A program made the position numbers and the translations under genes. Shown here piece after piece: positions 52,038-60,837 of a stretch of 64,000 nucleotides of DNA. Each line of letters opens with the position of its first letter. The stretch's first letter is position 1. Source of the DNA: Streptomyces sp. MP131-18 (GTDB lineage Bacteria > Actinomycetota > Actinomycetes > Streptomycetales > Streptomycetaceae); contig NZ_LZNS01000001.1 of assembly GCF_001984575.1 (NCBI RefSeq), positions 4,254,636-4,318,635 on the forward strand, read 5' to 3'. Below the pieces are notes generated by a model that had not been told where the DNA came from, searched no databases, and worked only from the letters and a program-made list of their open reading frames with translations.

Positions 52038-53825
52038 GTGCGCGATGCAGAACACATCGACACAATGCGCGACAGACTGCGAGAGATCGTGGCGTCTGTC
52101 CTGGAAGTGGAAAAGGAAGCCATCGAGCCTGGTGCCCTGTTCTACGAGGACCTCGGCATGAGCTCCTTAGAAAAGGCTGAGATCGTGGTCGCGATCGAGC
52201 GCGAGTTCGCAGCCCTGTCCGCTGAGGAAGCGGCAGCCCTCACCAGCCTGGACGCCGCGGTGTCCGTGCTCGGCGAGCGTACGACGGGCCTCCGCGGGGT
52301 CGACCTGATCGACCGCCTGGTGGCGGGTCATGTCTCCGCCGGCCGGGGCGAAAGGACCAGCTACCTCGACCCCGAGGCGGGGGAGATCACCTACGCCGCC
52401 CTCCTGGAGGCAGCACGTGGGTACGCGGGCGCCCTCAGGGCAGCAGGCGTGCCCGAGAGCGCCCGCGGCCTCCTGATCGCCGACGACTCCGTGGCGACCG
52501 TCGTCGCCGTCCTCGGCCTGTGGTGGCACGGCTGCGTCCCCGTGGTGATCAGCCCGATGCTCACGGACAACGAAGTCCGCTACATCGCCGAAGACTGCGC
52601 CGCCGCGATGGTGCACCTCGACGCCTCCCCCACGCGCCAACGCACCCTTGACGACCTGTTCGCCACGACCACCCGGTTCGCCGGCGCTGACGTCCGCGCT
52701 GCTCTAGCGACGGCCGAGCCCGGCCCCGCACACCGCCCGCAGGAAGCCGGGCCCCCGGCCGCGTGGAGCGCGGGGCGCGAAGCGCTCGTGCAGTACACCT
52801 CCGGAAGCACCGGCAAGCCCAAGGGGGTGCGGCACTCGGCGGGAGCGATCGCGGCCATGGCCGACGGCATCGCCACGGTACTGGCACTGACCCCGCAGGA
52901 CACCGTGCTGTCCACTGCCCGGATGTCCTTCGGCTACGGCTTCGGCAGCTCCATCCTGTGCCCTCTGGCGGCCGGCTCCCGCGTCGCGCTCATCCGCGGC
53001 ACGGCCGACGTTCACTCACTCACCGCCGCGCTCCGGCACCACCGGCCTACCGTGCTGTTCTCCGTCCCCCGGCTGTACGCGGCGCTGCTGCACGCATCCG
53101 AGACGACGGCGCTCGCCGCCGACTCCGTGCGGCTGTGCGTGGCGGCGGGCGAGAATCTGCCCGGTCCGCTCAGCGAGCGGATCCGCACCGCCTTCCAGGC
53201 CGATCTGCTCAACGGTCTCGGCGCCACCGAGGTGCTCTACATCGTCGTCGGCACGCCGCCGGGAAACGAGCGTCCGGGCACCTTCGGGGTCCCGGTGCCC
53301 GGGATCACCGCGACCGTCCGCGCTGCGGACGGCACGCCCGTCGCCGCCGGGGAGGAGGGCCGGCTGCACATCGCCGGCCCGACCGTCGCCCTGGGCTACA
53401 TCGGCCGGCCGGAGGCCGCAGCGGTCACCTTCGCCGACGGCGGCGCCTACACCGGCGATGTGGTGCGCCGTGCGCCGGACGGCATGTTCACCCATCTGTG
53501 CCGCGCCGATGACGTGCTCAACCTGGGCGGCTACAAGGTCGTGCCGAGTGAGATCGAGAGCGTCATCCGCGGTGCGGAAGGGGTCCAGGACTGCGTCGTG
53601 GTCGGCGGCCGCGATGCCGACGGCCTGGAGCAGGCCGTGGCGTATCTGGTGGCCCGGCCGGGATCCGACGAGGCCGTGGTGCGGCGCGTGGTGATCGCCG
53701 CGATCCGTGGCGGTCTTGCCGCCTACAAGCGGCCCGCCCGTGTGGAGTTCCTCGACGAGCTCCCGACCACGTCGACCGGCAAGCTGGCCGCCTTCGAGCT
53801 GAGGAAGGCGGCTACCCAACCGTGA
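52038..53825 (+). CDS. Acyl carrier protein-acyl adenylating enzyme fusion
   Basis: This encodes 595 residues from a GTG at 52038 after GAAAGGA. Residues about 8-75 are an acyl carrier domain with LGMSSLEKA; Ser43 is the likely phosphopantetheine site. The rest is an ANL-family adenylating enzyme resembling benzoate-CoA ligases: VQYTSGSTGKPKGV, SFGYGFGSSI, LGATEVLY, YTGDVV, CRADDVLNLGGYKVVPSEIE and the C-terminal lysine in TSTGKLAAFE. It probably activates an aromatic or short acyl acid and loads it on its own carrier domain. Its stop overlaps the ketosynthase start as GTGA. Confidence 0.85.
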   Translation: MRDAEHIDTMRDRLREIVASVLEVEKEAIEPGALFYEDLGMSSLEKAEIVVAIEREFAALSAEEAAALTSLDAAVSVLGERTTGLRGVDLIDRLVAGHVSAGRGERTSYLDPEAGEITYAALLEAARGYAGALRAAGVPESARGLLIADDSVATVVAVLGLWWHGCVPVVISPMLTDNEVRYIAEDCAAAMVHLDASPTRQRTLDDLFATTTRFAGADVRAALATAEPGPAHRPQEAGPPAAWSAGREALVQYTSGSTGKPKGVRHSAGAIAAMADGIATVLALTPQDTVLSTARMSFGYGFGSSILCPLAAGSRVALIRGTADVHSLTAALRHHRPTVLFSVPRLYAALLHASETTALAADSVRLCVAAGENLPGPLSERIRTAFQADLLNGLGATEVLYIVVGTPPGNERPGTFGVPVPGITATVRAADGTPVAAGEEGRLHIAGPTVALGYIGRPEAAAVTFADGGAYTGDVVRRAPDGMFTHLCRADDVLNLGGYKVVPSEIESVIRGAEGVQDCVVVGGRDADGLEQAVAYLVARPGSDEAVVRRVVIAAIRGGLAAYKRPARVEFLDELPTTSTGKLAAFELRKAATQP

Positions 53826-54958
53826 CCTGGGACATTACGGGCATGGCCGCCGTCGCCAACATCGGCGCCACCCCCGGGGAGATCTTCGCTGCGCTGTGCG
53901 CGGGCCAGGAGAGCCGCACGCCCCTGAGGGCGTTCGACCCCGACAAGTACAGGGCGGCCTACGCCTACGAGATCGACGACCGGCCCGAGGGCGGCGGCGA
54001 CATACCGCAGCGCGCCACCCGCTGGCTCACCACCGTCATTCGTCAGGCAGCCGGGGACGCGGGACTGGGCGAGGACCTGGCCCAGGTGCCCGTGCTGGTC
54101 GGGACCACCATGCGCGAGCAGCGCAGCCTCGAACTGTGGTGGCGCCACGACGCGGAAGTCGCCCTCGAAGACCTGCACTTCGGCACCGCCCTGAAGGCGG
54201 CCTTCGGGGCGTCCACCACGTACACCCTCGCCAACGCCTGCTCCGCCACGCTGTACGCGCTGGGCATGGCCACCGACATGATCGAGCTCGGCATGGCCGA
54301 CACGGTCGTCGTCGCGGGCACTGACGCCGCCACCGAGAGCGGCTTCGGCACGCTCGACCGGGTGCAGAACGACATCCCCGACGCGCTGCGCCCCTTCGAC
54401 ACCACCCACAAGGGCATGCTGATGGGTGAAGGCGCGGCAGCCGTCGTCGTCCAGCGAGCCGGCACCGGGAACGGGCCCGTGCACGCCCGGGTGCGCGGTG
54501 TGTCCATGAACTGCGACGCTCACCACGCCACCGCGCCCGACGCCGACGGCATCACCCGCGCGGTGCTGGACGCCTACCGCAGAGCGGGGGTGCGGGCCCG
54601 CGACATCGACTTGGTGATGCTGCACGGCAGCGGCACCCCCCGCAACGACGCGACGGAGTCGAGCGTGCTGCGCCGCATCTTCCAGAGCGCTGGACCTGGT
54701 CCGCGGATGACCGCCATCAAGGCGATGACCGGCCACACCCTGGGCGGCTCGGGACTGCTCAGCCTCGTGATGGCGGTGCTCGCCATGAAGGAAGGGACGG
54801 TACCCCCGGTTCTGGGACTCGCCGATCCGATCCCGGAGGCCGCAGGGCTGGGCCTGGTGCAGGGCTCCCCCGCCTCCGACGACCTGGCCATCGCGCAGAT
54901 CGACGCGTTCGGCTTCGGAGGGATCAACGCCGTCGCGATCGTGGAGGGAGCTCGATGA
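53822..54958 (+). CDS. Beta-ketoacyl synthase (complete catalytic triad)
   Basis: This encodes 378 residues. Active-site Cys140 lies in TLANACSATLYALG, the first His is H268 in MLHGSGTPRND and the second is H305 in IKAMTGHTLGGSG, with Lys300 beside it. FGFGGINAVAIV closes the thiolase fold. At 378 residues it is shorter than FabF-type enzymes (about 410), missing part of the N-terminal region. It is translationally coupled to both the upstream ligase and the downstream ketosynthase-like gene, indicating a condensing heterodimer. Confidence 0.88.
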   Translation: MTWDITGMAAVANIGATPGEIFAALCAGQESRTPLRAFDPDKYRAAYAYEIDDRPEGGGDIPQRATRWLTTVIRQAAGDAGLGEDLAQVPVLVGTTMREQRSLELWWRHDAEVALEDLHFGTALKAAFGASTTYTLANACSATLYALGMATDMIELGMADTVVVAGTDAATESGFGTLDRVQNDIPDALRPFDTTHKGMLMGEGAAAVVVQRAGTGNGPVHARVRGVSMNCDAHHATAPDADGITRAVLDAYRRAGVRARDIDLVMLHGSGTPRNDATESSVLRRIFQSAGPGPRMTAIKAMTGHTLGGSGLLSLVMAVLAMKEGTVPPVLGLADPIPEAAGLGLVQGSPASDDLAIAQIDAFGFGGINAVAIVEGAR

Positions 54959-55977
54959 ACGCGACGAGCACCGCGCATCCGAGGAACCCGAGCGCCCGGG
55001 AGGTCGTCGTCACGGGCATCGGACTGGCGCTCCCCGGTGTCGCGACGTACCGCGACCTCCTCGGACCCCTGCCCGCCGAGGGCGGCTTCGACCCCGCAAC
55101 TGGACTCATCGGACGCGAGCTGCGCCACAAGGACCGCGCGTCCCGGCTCGCCCTGCGCGCCGCCGAGTTCGCCCTCCACGACGCCGGTCTCACCGACGCC
55201 GACACCACGTTCACCGGCGCGGCCGAGGCGACGGCCGTCGTGGTCAGCACCAATCTGGGCAACGCGGACAGCGTCTGCGAAGCCACCGACACCATCGCCG
55301 CAGCAGGCGTCATGGGACTCAGCCCCTTGGGCCTGCCCCAGACCTCAAGCAACGTCATCGCCGGCTGGGTGGCCATCCGCTACCGTCTGCGCGGCCCCAA
55401 CCTCACCGTCTGCAACGGCGTCACGAGCGGTCTGGATGCCCTGGCCTGGGCCCGGAACCTCATCGTGACCGGGCGCGCCGACGCAGCCGTCGTCGTCGGC
55501 GTCGAACCCGCCAACGACGTGGTGACGAAGGTCCTCGGCCGGCAGTCCACCGACGCGGCGGTTGCGGTCGTACTGGAACCCGCGGACGCAGCCGCCTCCC
55601 GTGGCGCACGGCCACGCGCCACGATCACCGGCTACGCACGGGCCCGGAACCTCGCCGCCGCGCTGGCCTCCACCGGCGTGACCGAAGAGGGGCCCGTCGG
55701 GCTGTGGCTCGCGGACGAGGCGGAAGCCGCGGGGGCCGGGGCGGGCCATCTGCTCGCAGCCACGCGCCGGATCGACCTGGAATCCCAGCTAGGCCCGCTG
55801 TCCGGGGCGCTCGGCGTCCTGCAGTGCGCTGCCGCGGCTGCCCATCTGGAGAGCGGCGCCACCGGGAACGTCCTCGCCACGGCCGGAGGCCCTCACCACG
55901 ACGCGACGGCCGCCCTGCTGCTGACCCCGTCGCCGGCCACTCGCCCATCCACGCAGGAACGAGGACAACACCCGTAA
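54955..55977 (+). CDS. Ketosynthase-like partner lacking active-site Cys (CLF-like)
   Basis: This encodes 340 residues, starting in a 4-bp overlap with the ketosynthase. The thiolase-fold segment NLTVCNGVTSGLDALAWARN aligns with the ketosynthase active-site loop, but the nucleophile position reads Val. The HGTGT-type motif is also absent. This is the pattern of chain-length-factor subunits that pair with an active ketosynthase. The gene ends at the left edge of the IscB element, and its last codons form the presumed omega RNA guide. Confidence 0.8.
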   Translation: MNATSTAHPRNPSAREVVVTGIGLALPGVATYRDLLGPLPAEGGFDPATGLIGRELRHKDRASRLALRAAEFALHDAGLTDADTTFTGAAEATAVVVSTNLGNADSVCEATDTIAAAGVMGLSPLGLPQTSSNVIAGWVAIRYRLRGPNLTVCNGVTSGLDALAWARNLIVTGRADAAVVVGVEPANDVVTKVLGRQSTDAAVAVVLEPADAAASRGARPRATITGYARARNLAAALASTGVTEEGPVGLWLADEAEAAGAGAGHLLAATRRIDLESQLGPLSGALGVLQCAAAAAHLESGATGNVLATAGGPHHDATAALLLTPSPATRPSTQERGQHP

Positions 55978-55983
55978 CCGGAT

Positions 55984-56290
55984 CCCCCTCGTAAACCGAG
56001 GGGGCTTTCAGCCGAGCTGGCTGAGGCCCGTGTGTTACCAGCCCGAGTCAACAAGCGCATTGGAGGTGACTGAAGTTGGCTACGTTCCGCGTAGGCGAGA
56101 AGACCGACCAAGCCGTGCTTCCTCAGCAGCTTGCTCTGGAACTCGACCCAGCAGACAACCCCGGGATCAGGGACGAAACGGGGGCCGAGCGCCGTAAGGC
56201 ACCCGGCGCGGAACCTGGGCGAGAGGAGACCGCTACCGCTTCACCTGGCGGTAGCGGCGTCACCCCCAACCCCACGGTTGGGGAGAAGCC
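55984..56290 (+). ncRNA. Candidate omega RNA scaffold of IscB
   Basis: This region is full of stems: CCCCCTCG/CGAGGGGG (55984-56004), TCAGCC/GGCTGA (56008-56024), CTACG/CGTAG (about 56080-56095), CCGCTACCGC/GCGGTAGCGG (56230-56257) and CCCCAACC/GGTTGGGG (56264-56283). IscB omega RNAs lie just upstream of the nuclease gene, with the guide at their 5' end. The guide would then come from the flank, the last codons of the KS-like gene (about 55962-55983). The scaffold overlaps the first 70 codons of the annotated IscB frame. Confidence 0.6.
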
Positions 56291-57605
56291 GCGTGAGCGG
56301 CACCCGTTCGTGTTCGTGCTGGACAAGCACGGGCATCCGTTGCAGCCCTGCACACCGGCCAGGGCCAGAAAGCTGCTCAAGAAGGGAAGGGCCGTTGTCC
56401 ACCGGCATACGCCGTTCGTCATCCGCCTCAAAGACCGCACGGTCGCCGAATCCGAAGTAGACGGTGTGGAGCTGGGGATCGACCCCGGCAGTAAACACAC
56501 CGGGATCGCGGTGTTCAGCGCGCAGGCCGGTCAGCGCCGGGGCCGCTACGCGCTTCAGCTCGACCACCGGGGCGCGGCCATCCGCAGGAAGCTGGAGCAG
56601 CGGTCCGCCTACCGGCGCGGACGCCGCACCCGGAATCTGCGCTACCGCGCCCCGAGATTCCTCAACCGGCGGCGTCCGGACGGCTGGCTGGCGCCGTCCC
56701 TTCAGCACCGTGTCGTCACCACGATGTCATGGGTCAAGCGGATCTCCCGCTGGGCGCCCGCGCGGGCGGTGCATGTAGAGCGCATTGCGTTCGACACCCA
56801 CGCCATCAGCGCGGGCAACGCGCTGGAAGGGGCGGAGTACCAGCAGGGCACCCTGCACGGCTACGAAGCCCGCGAATACCTTCTGGCCAAGTGGGGGCGA
56901 TCCTGCGCCTACTGCGGCGCGCAGAACACGCCCCTCAACATCGACCACATCCACCCTCGCTCACGCGGCGGCACCGACCGTCTCTCCAACCTGTGCGTGG
57001 CCTGCATCCCCTGCAACCAGACCAAGTCGAACCGGCCGGTCGAGGAGTTCGTCAAGAACAAGACCAAGCTCGCCAAGCTCCTCGCGCAGGCAAAGGCCCC
57101 ACTGCGGGACGCCGCCGCCGTGCAGTCCACCCGCTGGGCCTTGTGGCGCGCCCTCGACGCGCTCCTGCCCACCCACACCGCCTCCGGGGGCCGCACCAAG
57201 TGGAACCGCACCCGCTGCCGGCTGCCCAAAACCCACACCCTCGACGCGTTGGCCGTGGGCAAGCTGGAGTCGGTCACCGAAACCGTCATCACGGTGCTGG
57301 CCGCCGGATGCACCGGGCGCGGCACCCACACCCGCACCCGTGCCGACAAACACGGCTTCCCCCGCCTACACATGCCCCGGCAGAAGACCTTCTACGGATT
57401 CCAGACCGGCGACCTGGTGCGCGCCGTCGTCCCCACAGGAAAGCACGCGGGCACACACACAGGCCGCGTGGCCGTTCGCGCTACCGGCAGCTTCAACATC
57501 ACCACCCGATACGGCACCGCCCAAGGCATACGGCACAAACACCTACGCCTCCTCCAACGAGCCGACGGCTACGCCTACACCACCCGACCCGAACAAACAG
57601 ACTGA
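56076..57605 (+). CDS. iscB: IscB RNA-guided HNH/RuvC nuclease
   Basis: This encodes 509 residues from a TTG with GGAGGTGA 6 nt upstream. The PLMP-type region is FVLDKHGHPLQPCTPARARK (residues 80-99). RuvC-I is VELGIDPGSKHTG (Asp136), an Arg-rich bridge helix is at 170-200, RuvC-II is HVERIAFD (Glu235), HNH is CAYC...LNIDHIHPRSRGG (His291) with zinc cysteines 277, 280, 307 and 310, and RuvC-III is KTHTLDALAVG (Asp390). All catalytic residues are intact. IscB is the ancestor of Cas9. The first 70 residues are low-complexity and overlap structured RNA; an internal GTG at 56310 is an alternative start. Confidence 0.9.
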   Translation: MATFRVGEKTDQAVLPQQLALELDPADNPGIRDETGAERRKAPGAEPGREETATASPGGSGVTPNPTVGEKPRERHPFVFVLDKHGHPLQPCTPARARKLLKKGRAVVHRHTPFVIRLKDRTVAESEVDGVELGIDPGSKHTGIAVFSAQAGQRRGRYALQLDHRGAAIRRKLEQRSAYRRGRRTRNLRYRAPRFLNRRRPDGWLAPSLQHRVVTTMSWVKRISRWAPARAVHVERIAFDTHAISAGNALEGAEYQQGTLHGYEAREYLLAKWGRSCAYCGAQNTPLNIDHIHPRSRGGTDRLSNLCVACIPCNQTKSNRPVEEFVKNKTKLAKLLAQAKAPLRDAAAVQSTRWALWRALDALLPTHTASGGRTKWNRTRCRLPKTHTLDALAVGKLESVTETVITVLAAGCTGRGTHTRTRADKHGFPRLHMPRQKTFYGFQTGDLVRAVVPTGKHAGTHTGRVAVRATGSFNITTRYGTAQGIRHKHLRLLQRADGYAYTTRPEQTD

Positions 57606-57689
57606 TCCAACCCGCGGGTCAGAGCACGGTCTTTCGCCTTGACGGCGAAATCCCCCTCCTTGCCCTACTCCGCAGGAGACTTCGTTCCT

Positions 57690-57709
57690 CCCTCGGCTAA
57701 AGCCGGGGG
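57690..57709 (+). repeat. Right-end hairpin of IscB element
   Basis: CCCTCGGCT and AGCCGGGGG form a 9-bp stem (one G-U) with an AA loop. A second stem, TTTCGCC/GGCGAAA, lies at 57632-57650. It may also terminate iscB transcription. The ribosome binding site of the downstream ACP-thioesterase gene (AAGGAG) begins within 10 bp of it. Confidence 0.6.
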
Positions 57710-57727
57710 TATCCCGAAGGAGATCGG

Positions 57728-58729
57728 ATGACCACGACGAGCGTGACCATTGAGCATCTCCGCGCCCTGATAGCCGGCGTACTGGAGACCGAGCCCGAGG
57801 AGGTCACCGACGGGGCGCACTTCGCCTACGAGCTCGACATCGACTCGCTGCTGATGCTGGAGATCTCGACCCGCGTGGAGAGCGCGTACGGCGTCCCGGA
57901 AAACGCCGTGGCAGCCAGCGGCGCCGCCACCCTCGCCGAGCTGCACGCCTTCCTCACCTCCAAGCTCACCCGCGAGACGCCGGCTTCCCCGCTCATCCGG
58001 CCCAGGCCGCTGAGCGACCCAACGGCGCGCCTGTTCCTGCTCCACCACGCCGGCGGCTCACACCTGCTCTACCGGGGCTGGGCGGAGCACTTCCCCCAGG
58101 ACTGGGAACTGTGCCTCCTGGAGGCCCCCGGCCGAGGCCACCTGCAGGCACTGCCGCTGATCGACGACTGCGACCGGCTGGTCGACTACTTCCACACCGC
58201 CATCGCTCCACTGCTCGACCGGCCCTTCGGGTTCTTCGGCCACAGCATGGGCGCACTGATCGCCTACCAGCTCACTCGCCGACTCCTGCGCCAGGGGGAG
58301 CCGCTCCCCACCTGGCTGGGGGTATCCGCCTACGGCGCCCCGCGAGGCGAAGCCGGCGCCGACAGCCGCCCTCACCTGATGGCCGACGACGAACTGCGCG
58401 GCTGGCTGCGGAGCGGCGGCGGCAGTCCACCGCAGCTCCTCGACAACGACGACGTCTGGCGCAAGTTCGCCCCGGTGTTCCGCAGCGACTTCCAACTCGT
58501 GGACACCTGGACTCCTCCCCGCAGCCCCGAGCCGCTGCCCGTTCCGCTGTCGGTATTCGCGGGCGTGCACGACAGGCTGATCGGCGAGGACCGCCTCCTT
58601 GCCTGGCGAGCGTTCACGACGCACTTCCGCGGACTCGAAAGGTACGACGGCGACCACTTCTACCTGACGAACCACCAGCAGCCTCTCGCCGCCGCCATCA
58701 CGGCCGCGATGCGCTCCGCAGCTCCTTGA
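57728..58729 (+). CDS. Acyl carrier protein-thioesterase fusion
   Basis: This encodes 333 residues from an ATG with AAGGAG upstream. Residues about 5-80 form an acyl carrier domain with FAYELDIDSLLMLE, whose Ser (about 40) is the phosphopantetheine site. Residues about 95-330 form an alpha/beta-hydrolase thioesterase of the type II/GrsT kind: nucleophile GFFGHSMGALIAYQL, Asp in FAGVHDRLIGE and His in YDGDHFYLTN. It could receive the chain from the condensing pair and release it. It is the last gene of the operon, separated from it by the IscB element. Confidence 0.87.
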   Translation: MTTTSVTIEHLRALIAGVLETEPEEVTDGAHFAYELDIDSLLMLEISTRVESAYGVPENAVAASGAATLAELHAFLTSKLTRETPASPLIRPRPLSDPTARLFLLHHAGGSHLLYRGWAEHFPQDWELCLLEAPGRGHLQALPLIDDCDRLVDYFHTAIAPLLDRPFGFFGHSMGALIAYQLTRRLLRQGEPLPTWLGVSAYGAPRGEAGADSRPHLMADDELRGWLRSGGGSPPQLLDNDDVWRKFAPVFRSDFQLVDTWTPPRSPEPLPVPLSVFAGVHDRLIGEDRLLAWRAFTTHFRGLERYDGDHFYLTNHQQPLAAAITAAMRSAAP

Positions 58730-58805
58730 GCCCGCTCTCACCACCACGCCACCCGCCAGACGATCAACTCCAACGGGGTGCTGGCGGAGGGTGCGGGGCG
58801 AGCCC

Positions 58806-59201
58806 TCAGGCGTCGGGGTCGACTTCGGGGTGCGTGAACCGCACGGGCCGGCCCAGCGACCGGGCGTAGGCGATCTCGGACCTGGTGCTGTCTCCGATGT
58901 AGTCGCCGACCACGAGCACCTCATCAGCGAGCAAGATCTTCGACCGGTGCAGCTCATCGAGTCGAACCTTCAGCGCCTCAGCCTCAACAGGATCGGACCA
59001 CAGTGCGTGCGGCGACTTCAGGTCGCAACCCGGCTTGACGACAATCTTCCCGGGCCGAGCGGTGGTCTCCCGCAGCTCGGCCTCAGCCATTTCGGCCATG
59101 AAACGAGTGGAGCCGCAAATCGCAACAATACGCGGGAAACTCAGCTGCTTCTTCGCCTCGGCGAGCTTGTCCGCGGGGGTGATCACTTGCGGGGATGACA
59201 C
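58806..59201 (-). CDS. Small nucleoside deoxyribosyltransferase-like protein
   Basis: This encodes 131 residues. FPRIVAICGSTRFMAEMAEA at the start, LADEVLVVGDYIGDSTRSEI and AYARSLGRPVRF match the short deoxyribosyltransferase/DUF4406-like fold. The Glu in STRSEIAYA may be the nucleophile. It is convergent with the seven-gene operon. A second member of the same fold is encoded at 51085-51864, suggesting nucleotide chemistry is a theme here, though this short family is also common elsewhere in Streptomyces. Confidence 0.7.
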   Translation of the reverse strand: MSSPQVITPADKLAEAKKQLSFPRIVAICGSTRFMAEMAEAELRETTARPGKIVVKPGCDLKSPHALWSDPVEAEALKVRLDELHRSKILLADEVLVVGDYIGDSTRSEIAYARSLGRPVRFTHPEVDPDA

Positions 59202-59736
59202 TGGTTCCTCCTGGTGGTGCGGCCCGAGGGATGCCTGCGGAGACGAGAACGAAGGCGTCCAAGATCATCTTTTGGTGAACGACGTGGACACCCGCGCGCC
59301 CGCACTCTATGCGACGAGCATTCCTGCCTGGTGCCGCGGCGCCCGCCGGTCGGCCCCACGCCCCGCCTGTGCGACGCCGAACAGGTCGCCCTTGCCACGA
59401 AAGGCCGGCGTCGGTTACCGCGTTCACCGCCTCGATCAGCCGCGTCACGCGGCAGGGGGCCGCGGTGTCGGCTTGGTCGGCCGGTCCCCTGCCAGCAGGC
59501 TGGTGGCGGTGCCGGGTCGGGCTCGAGTGCAGGGACAACCCGGACGAGGGAGGCGCGATCAGATGACCGCAGTGACGGAGCGTTGTCCGTCGGCGACCTT
59601 GCGGCCCCGGCGCGGCCCGCCGCGGCTCGCCTGAAGACCTGGCGGCCACGGTCCGTGCCCGCCGCCGGATCGCCCCGACCACCTGGCGCCCGCCCATCAT
59701 CTGACCGCTATCGCTGTGCGCTTCCACGAGGAGACC
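59202..59736. other. 535-bp stretch without a convincing gene
   Basis: No ORF here has a good start, ribosome binding site and family resemblance together. A frame ending at 59566 (GWWRCRVGLECRDNPDEGG) overlaps as ATGA with a 23-codon frame at 59563-59634, which could be remnants or tiny genes. The region should contain promoters for the divergent genes on either side. Confidence 0.4.
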
Positions 59737-60837
59737 ATGTCCACCGCATCTCACCAGCCCGCCCCCAAGCCTGCCGCCGCGCCTTGCACACCCGGCCGCA
59801 CCGCGGAGAGGAAGCAGATCGAGGCGCTCGCCGACACGCTCGTACTCGGGTACGGGCTGCACCCGGCAGACATAACGCGAATCCCGGAGGGCACCGCGAC
59901 GGACAATTACGCGATCGTGGATCAAACGGGCCAGCGGCACTTCGCCAAGGTCTACCGCACTCGAGAACACCTGGATCTGGAGCGGACCTCGGTCGAACTG
60001 TCCGAGTACGCCGCCGACGGAGGCGTCGCGACCGCGCGGGCAACCCGCACGCGCGAGCACGAACCCATCGAGACCCACGGCCGCCTGCCGATGTCCCTGT
60101 GGTCGTACGTGCCGCACACCGCGACCGCCGAAGGCGGCCTGACGGGTGCACGGTGGGCAGCCGTCGGCACAGCGATGGGCCGCCTCCACAGCCGACTCGC
60201 CGCTCACCCCGCCGCCGCCCCCACCCTGGAACCCGGTGCCGCGGTGTGCGACGTGGCCGCCTCACGGGACCGCTTCGAGCACCTGATCCATGCGTACCAG
60301 CACATGCCCAGGCTCGGGGAGTTCGAGACGTGGGCGCTGCAGGCGGCGCGTGAGCGACAAGCCATCCTGGGGGACGTCGAGCGCACCCTCGCTTCGCTTC
60401 CACAGCTGACCGTCCAGGTCCTCCACGGCGACATGGCCGGCCCCAACGTCCTGTTCAAGGACAACGAGGTAGCCGCGATCGTGGACTTTCGACCGCCCGC
60501 ACCCGGGTACCTCGCCTGGGAGATCGCGCGTCTTGGCTGCGACCCCAAGAGCGTGCTGGACAACAGTGCGGAGAGCTGGCTCACCGGATACACCGATCTC
60601 ACCCTGGCCTACCGGGACGCCAACCCGAAGGCATCCGCGGATGACCTCGTGTCCTCGCTTCGTGTCGGCTGTGCAGCCATGCTCTGCTCGGCCTTTCCGC
60701 TGTCGGTACCAGTGGAACGACCCCACATCGCCGACGCCGCACTTGAGGCCTACGGGCGGGTGCGGCACGAGGCAGCGCTGATGCTGCTGGACCGGCTCCC
60801 TGTCTTGGAGGAGGCCCTGCGTGACGCTCTTCGCTGA
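59737..60837 (+). CDS. Phosphotransferase (APH fold) enzyme
   Basis: This encodes 366 residues from an ATG with GAGGAG upstream. The catalytic loop is VLHGDMAGPNVLFKDNE (HGDxxxxN), and the metal-binding Asp is in AAIVDFRPPAPGYLAWEIAR. The N-terminal lobe includes NYAIVDQTGQRHFAKVYRTR, with the ATP-contacting Lys. It resembles actinobacterial small-molecule kinases rather than known aminoglycoside resistance enzymes. It is the second kinase of this fold in the right half of the window. Confidence 0.85.
   Translation: MSTASHQPAPKPAAAPCTPGRTAERKQIEALADTLVLGYGLHPADITRIPEGTATDNYAIVDQTGQRHFAKVYRTREHLDLERTSVELSEYAADGGVATARATRTREHEPIETHGRLPMSLWSYVPHTATAEGGLTGARWAAVGTAMGRLHSRLAAHPAAAPTLEPGAAVCDVAASRDRFEHLIHAYQHMPRLGEFETWALQAARERQAILGDVERTLASLPQLTVQVLHGDMAGPNVLFKDNEVAAIVDFRPPAPGYLAWEIARLGCDPKSVLDNSAESWLTGYTDLTLAYRDANPKASADDLVSSLRVGCAAMLCSAFPLSVPVERPHIADAALEAYGRVRHEAALMLLDRLPVLEEALRDALR

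Larger units (their letters stand above)
55978..57715 (+). mobile_element. IscB element (IS200/IS605-related), no transposase
   Basis: An insertion of about 1.73 kb lies between the KS-like and ACP-thioesterase genes. The left end carries the hairpin CCCCCTCG/CGAGGGGG (55984-55991 with 55997-56004). The right end carries CCCTCGGCT/AGCCGGGGG (57690-57698 with 57701-57709), the subterminal hairpin style of IS200/IS605 elements. Only IscB is encoded; a Y1 transposase would have to act in trans. Removing it would leave a short gap of about 25-30 bp between two genes of one operon. Exact ends are uncertain by a few bp. Confidence 0.7.

Noticed and set aside
55978..57715. Cas9 or a CRISPR-associated origin for the HNH/RuvC gene
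   Set aside because: At about 430-509 residues, with the PLMP-type N-terminus and no REC lobe, CRISPR repeats or cas1/cas2 nearby, it is IscB.
59563..59634. 23-codon ORF before the second kinase gene as a peptide precursor
   Set aside because: It has a plausible GGGAGG but its composition (PRRGPPRLA end) resembles chance translation of GC-rich DNA; evidence is too weak.
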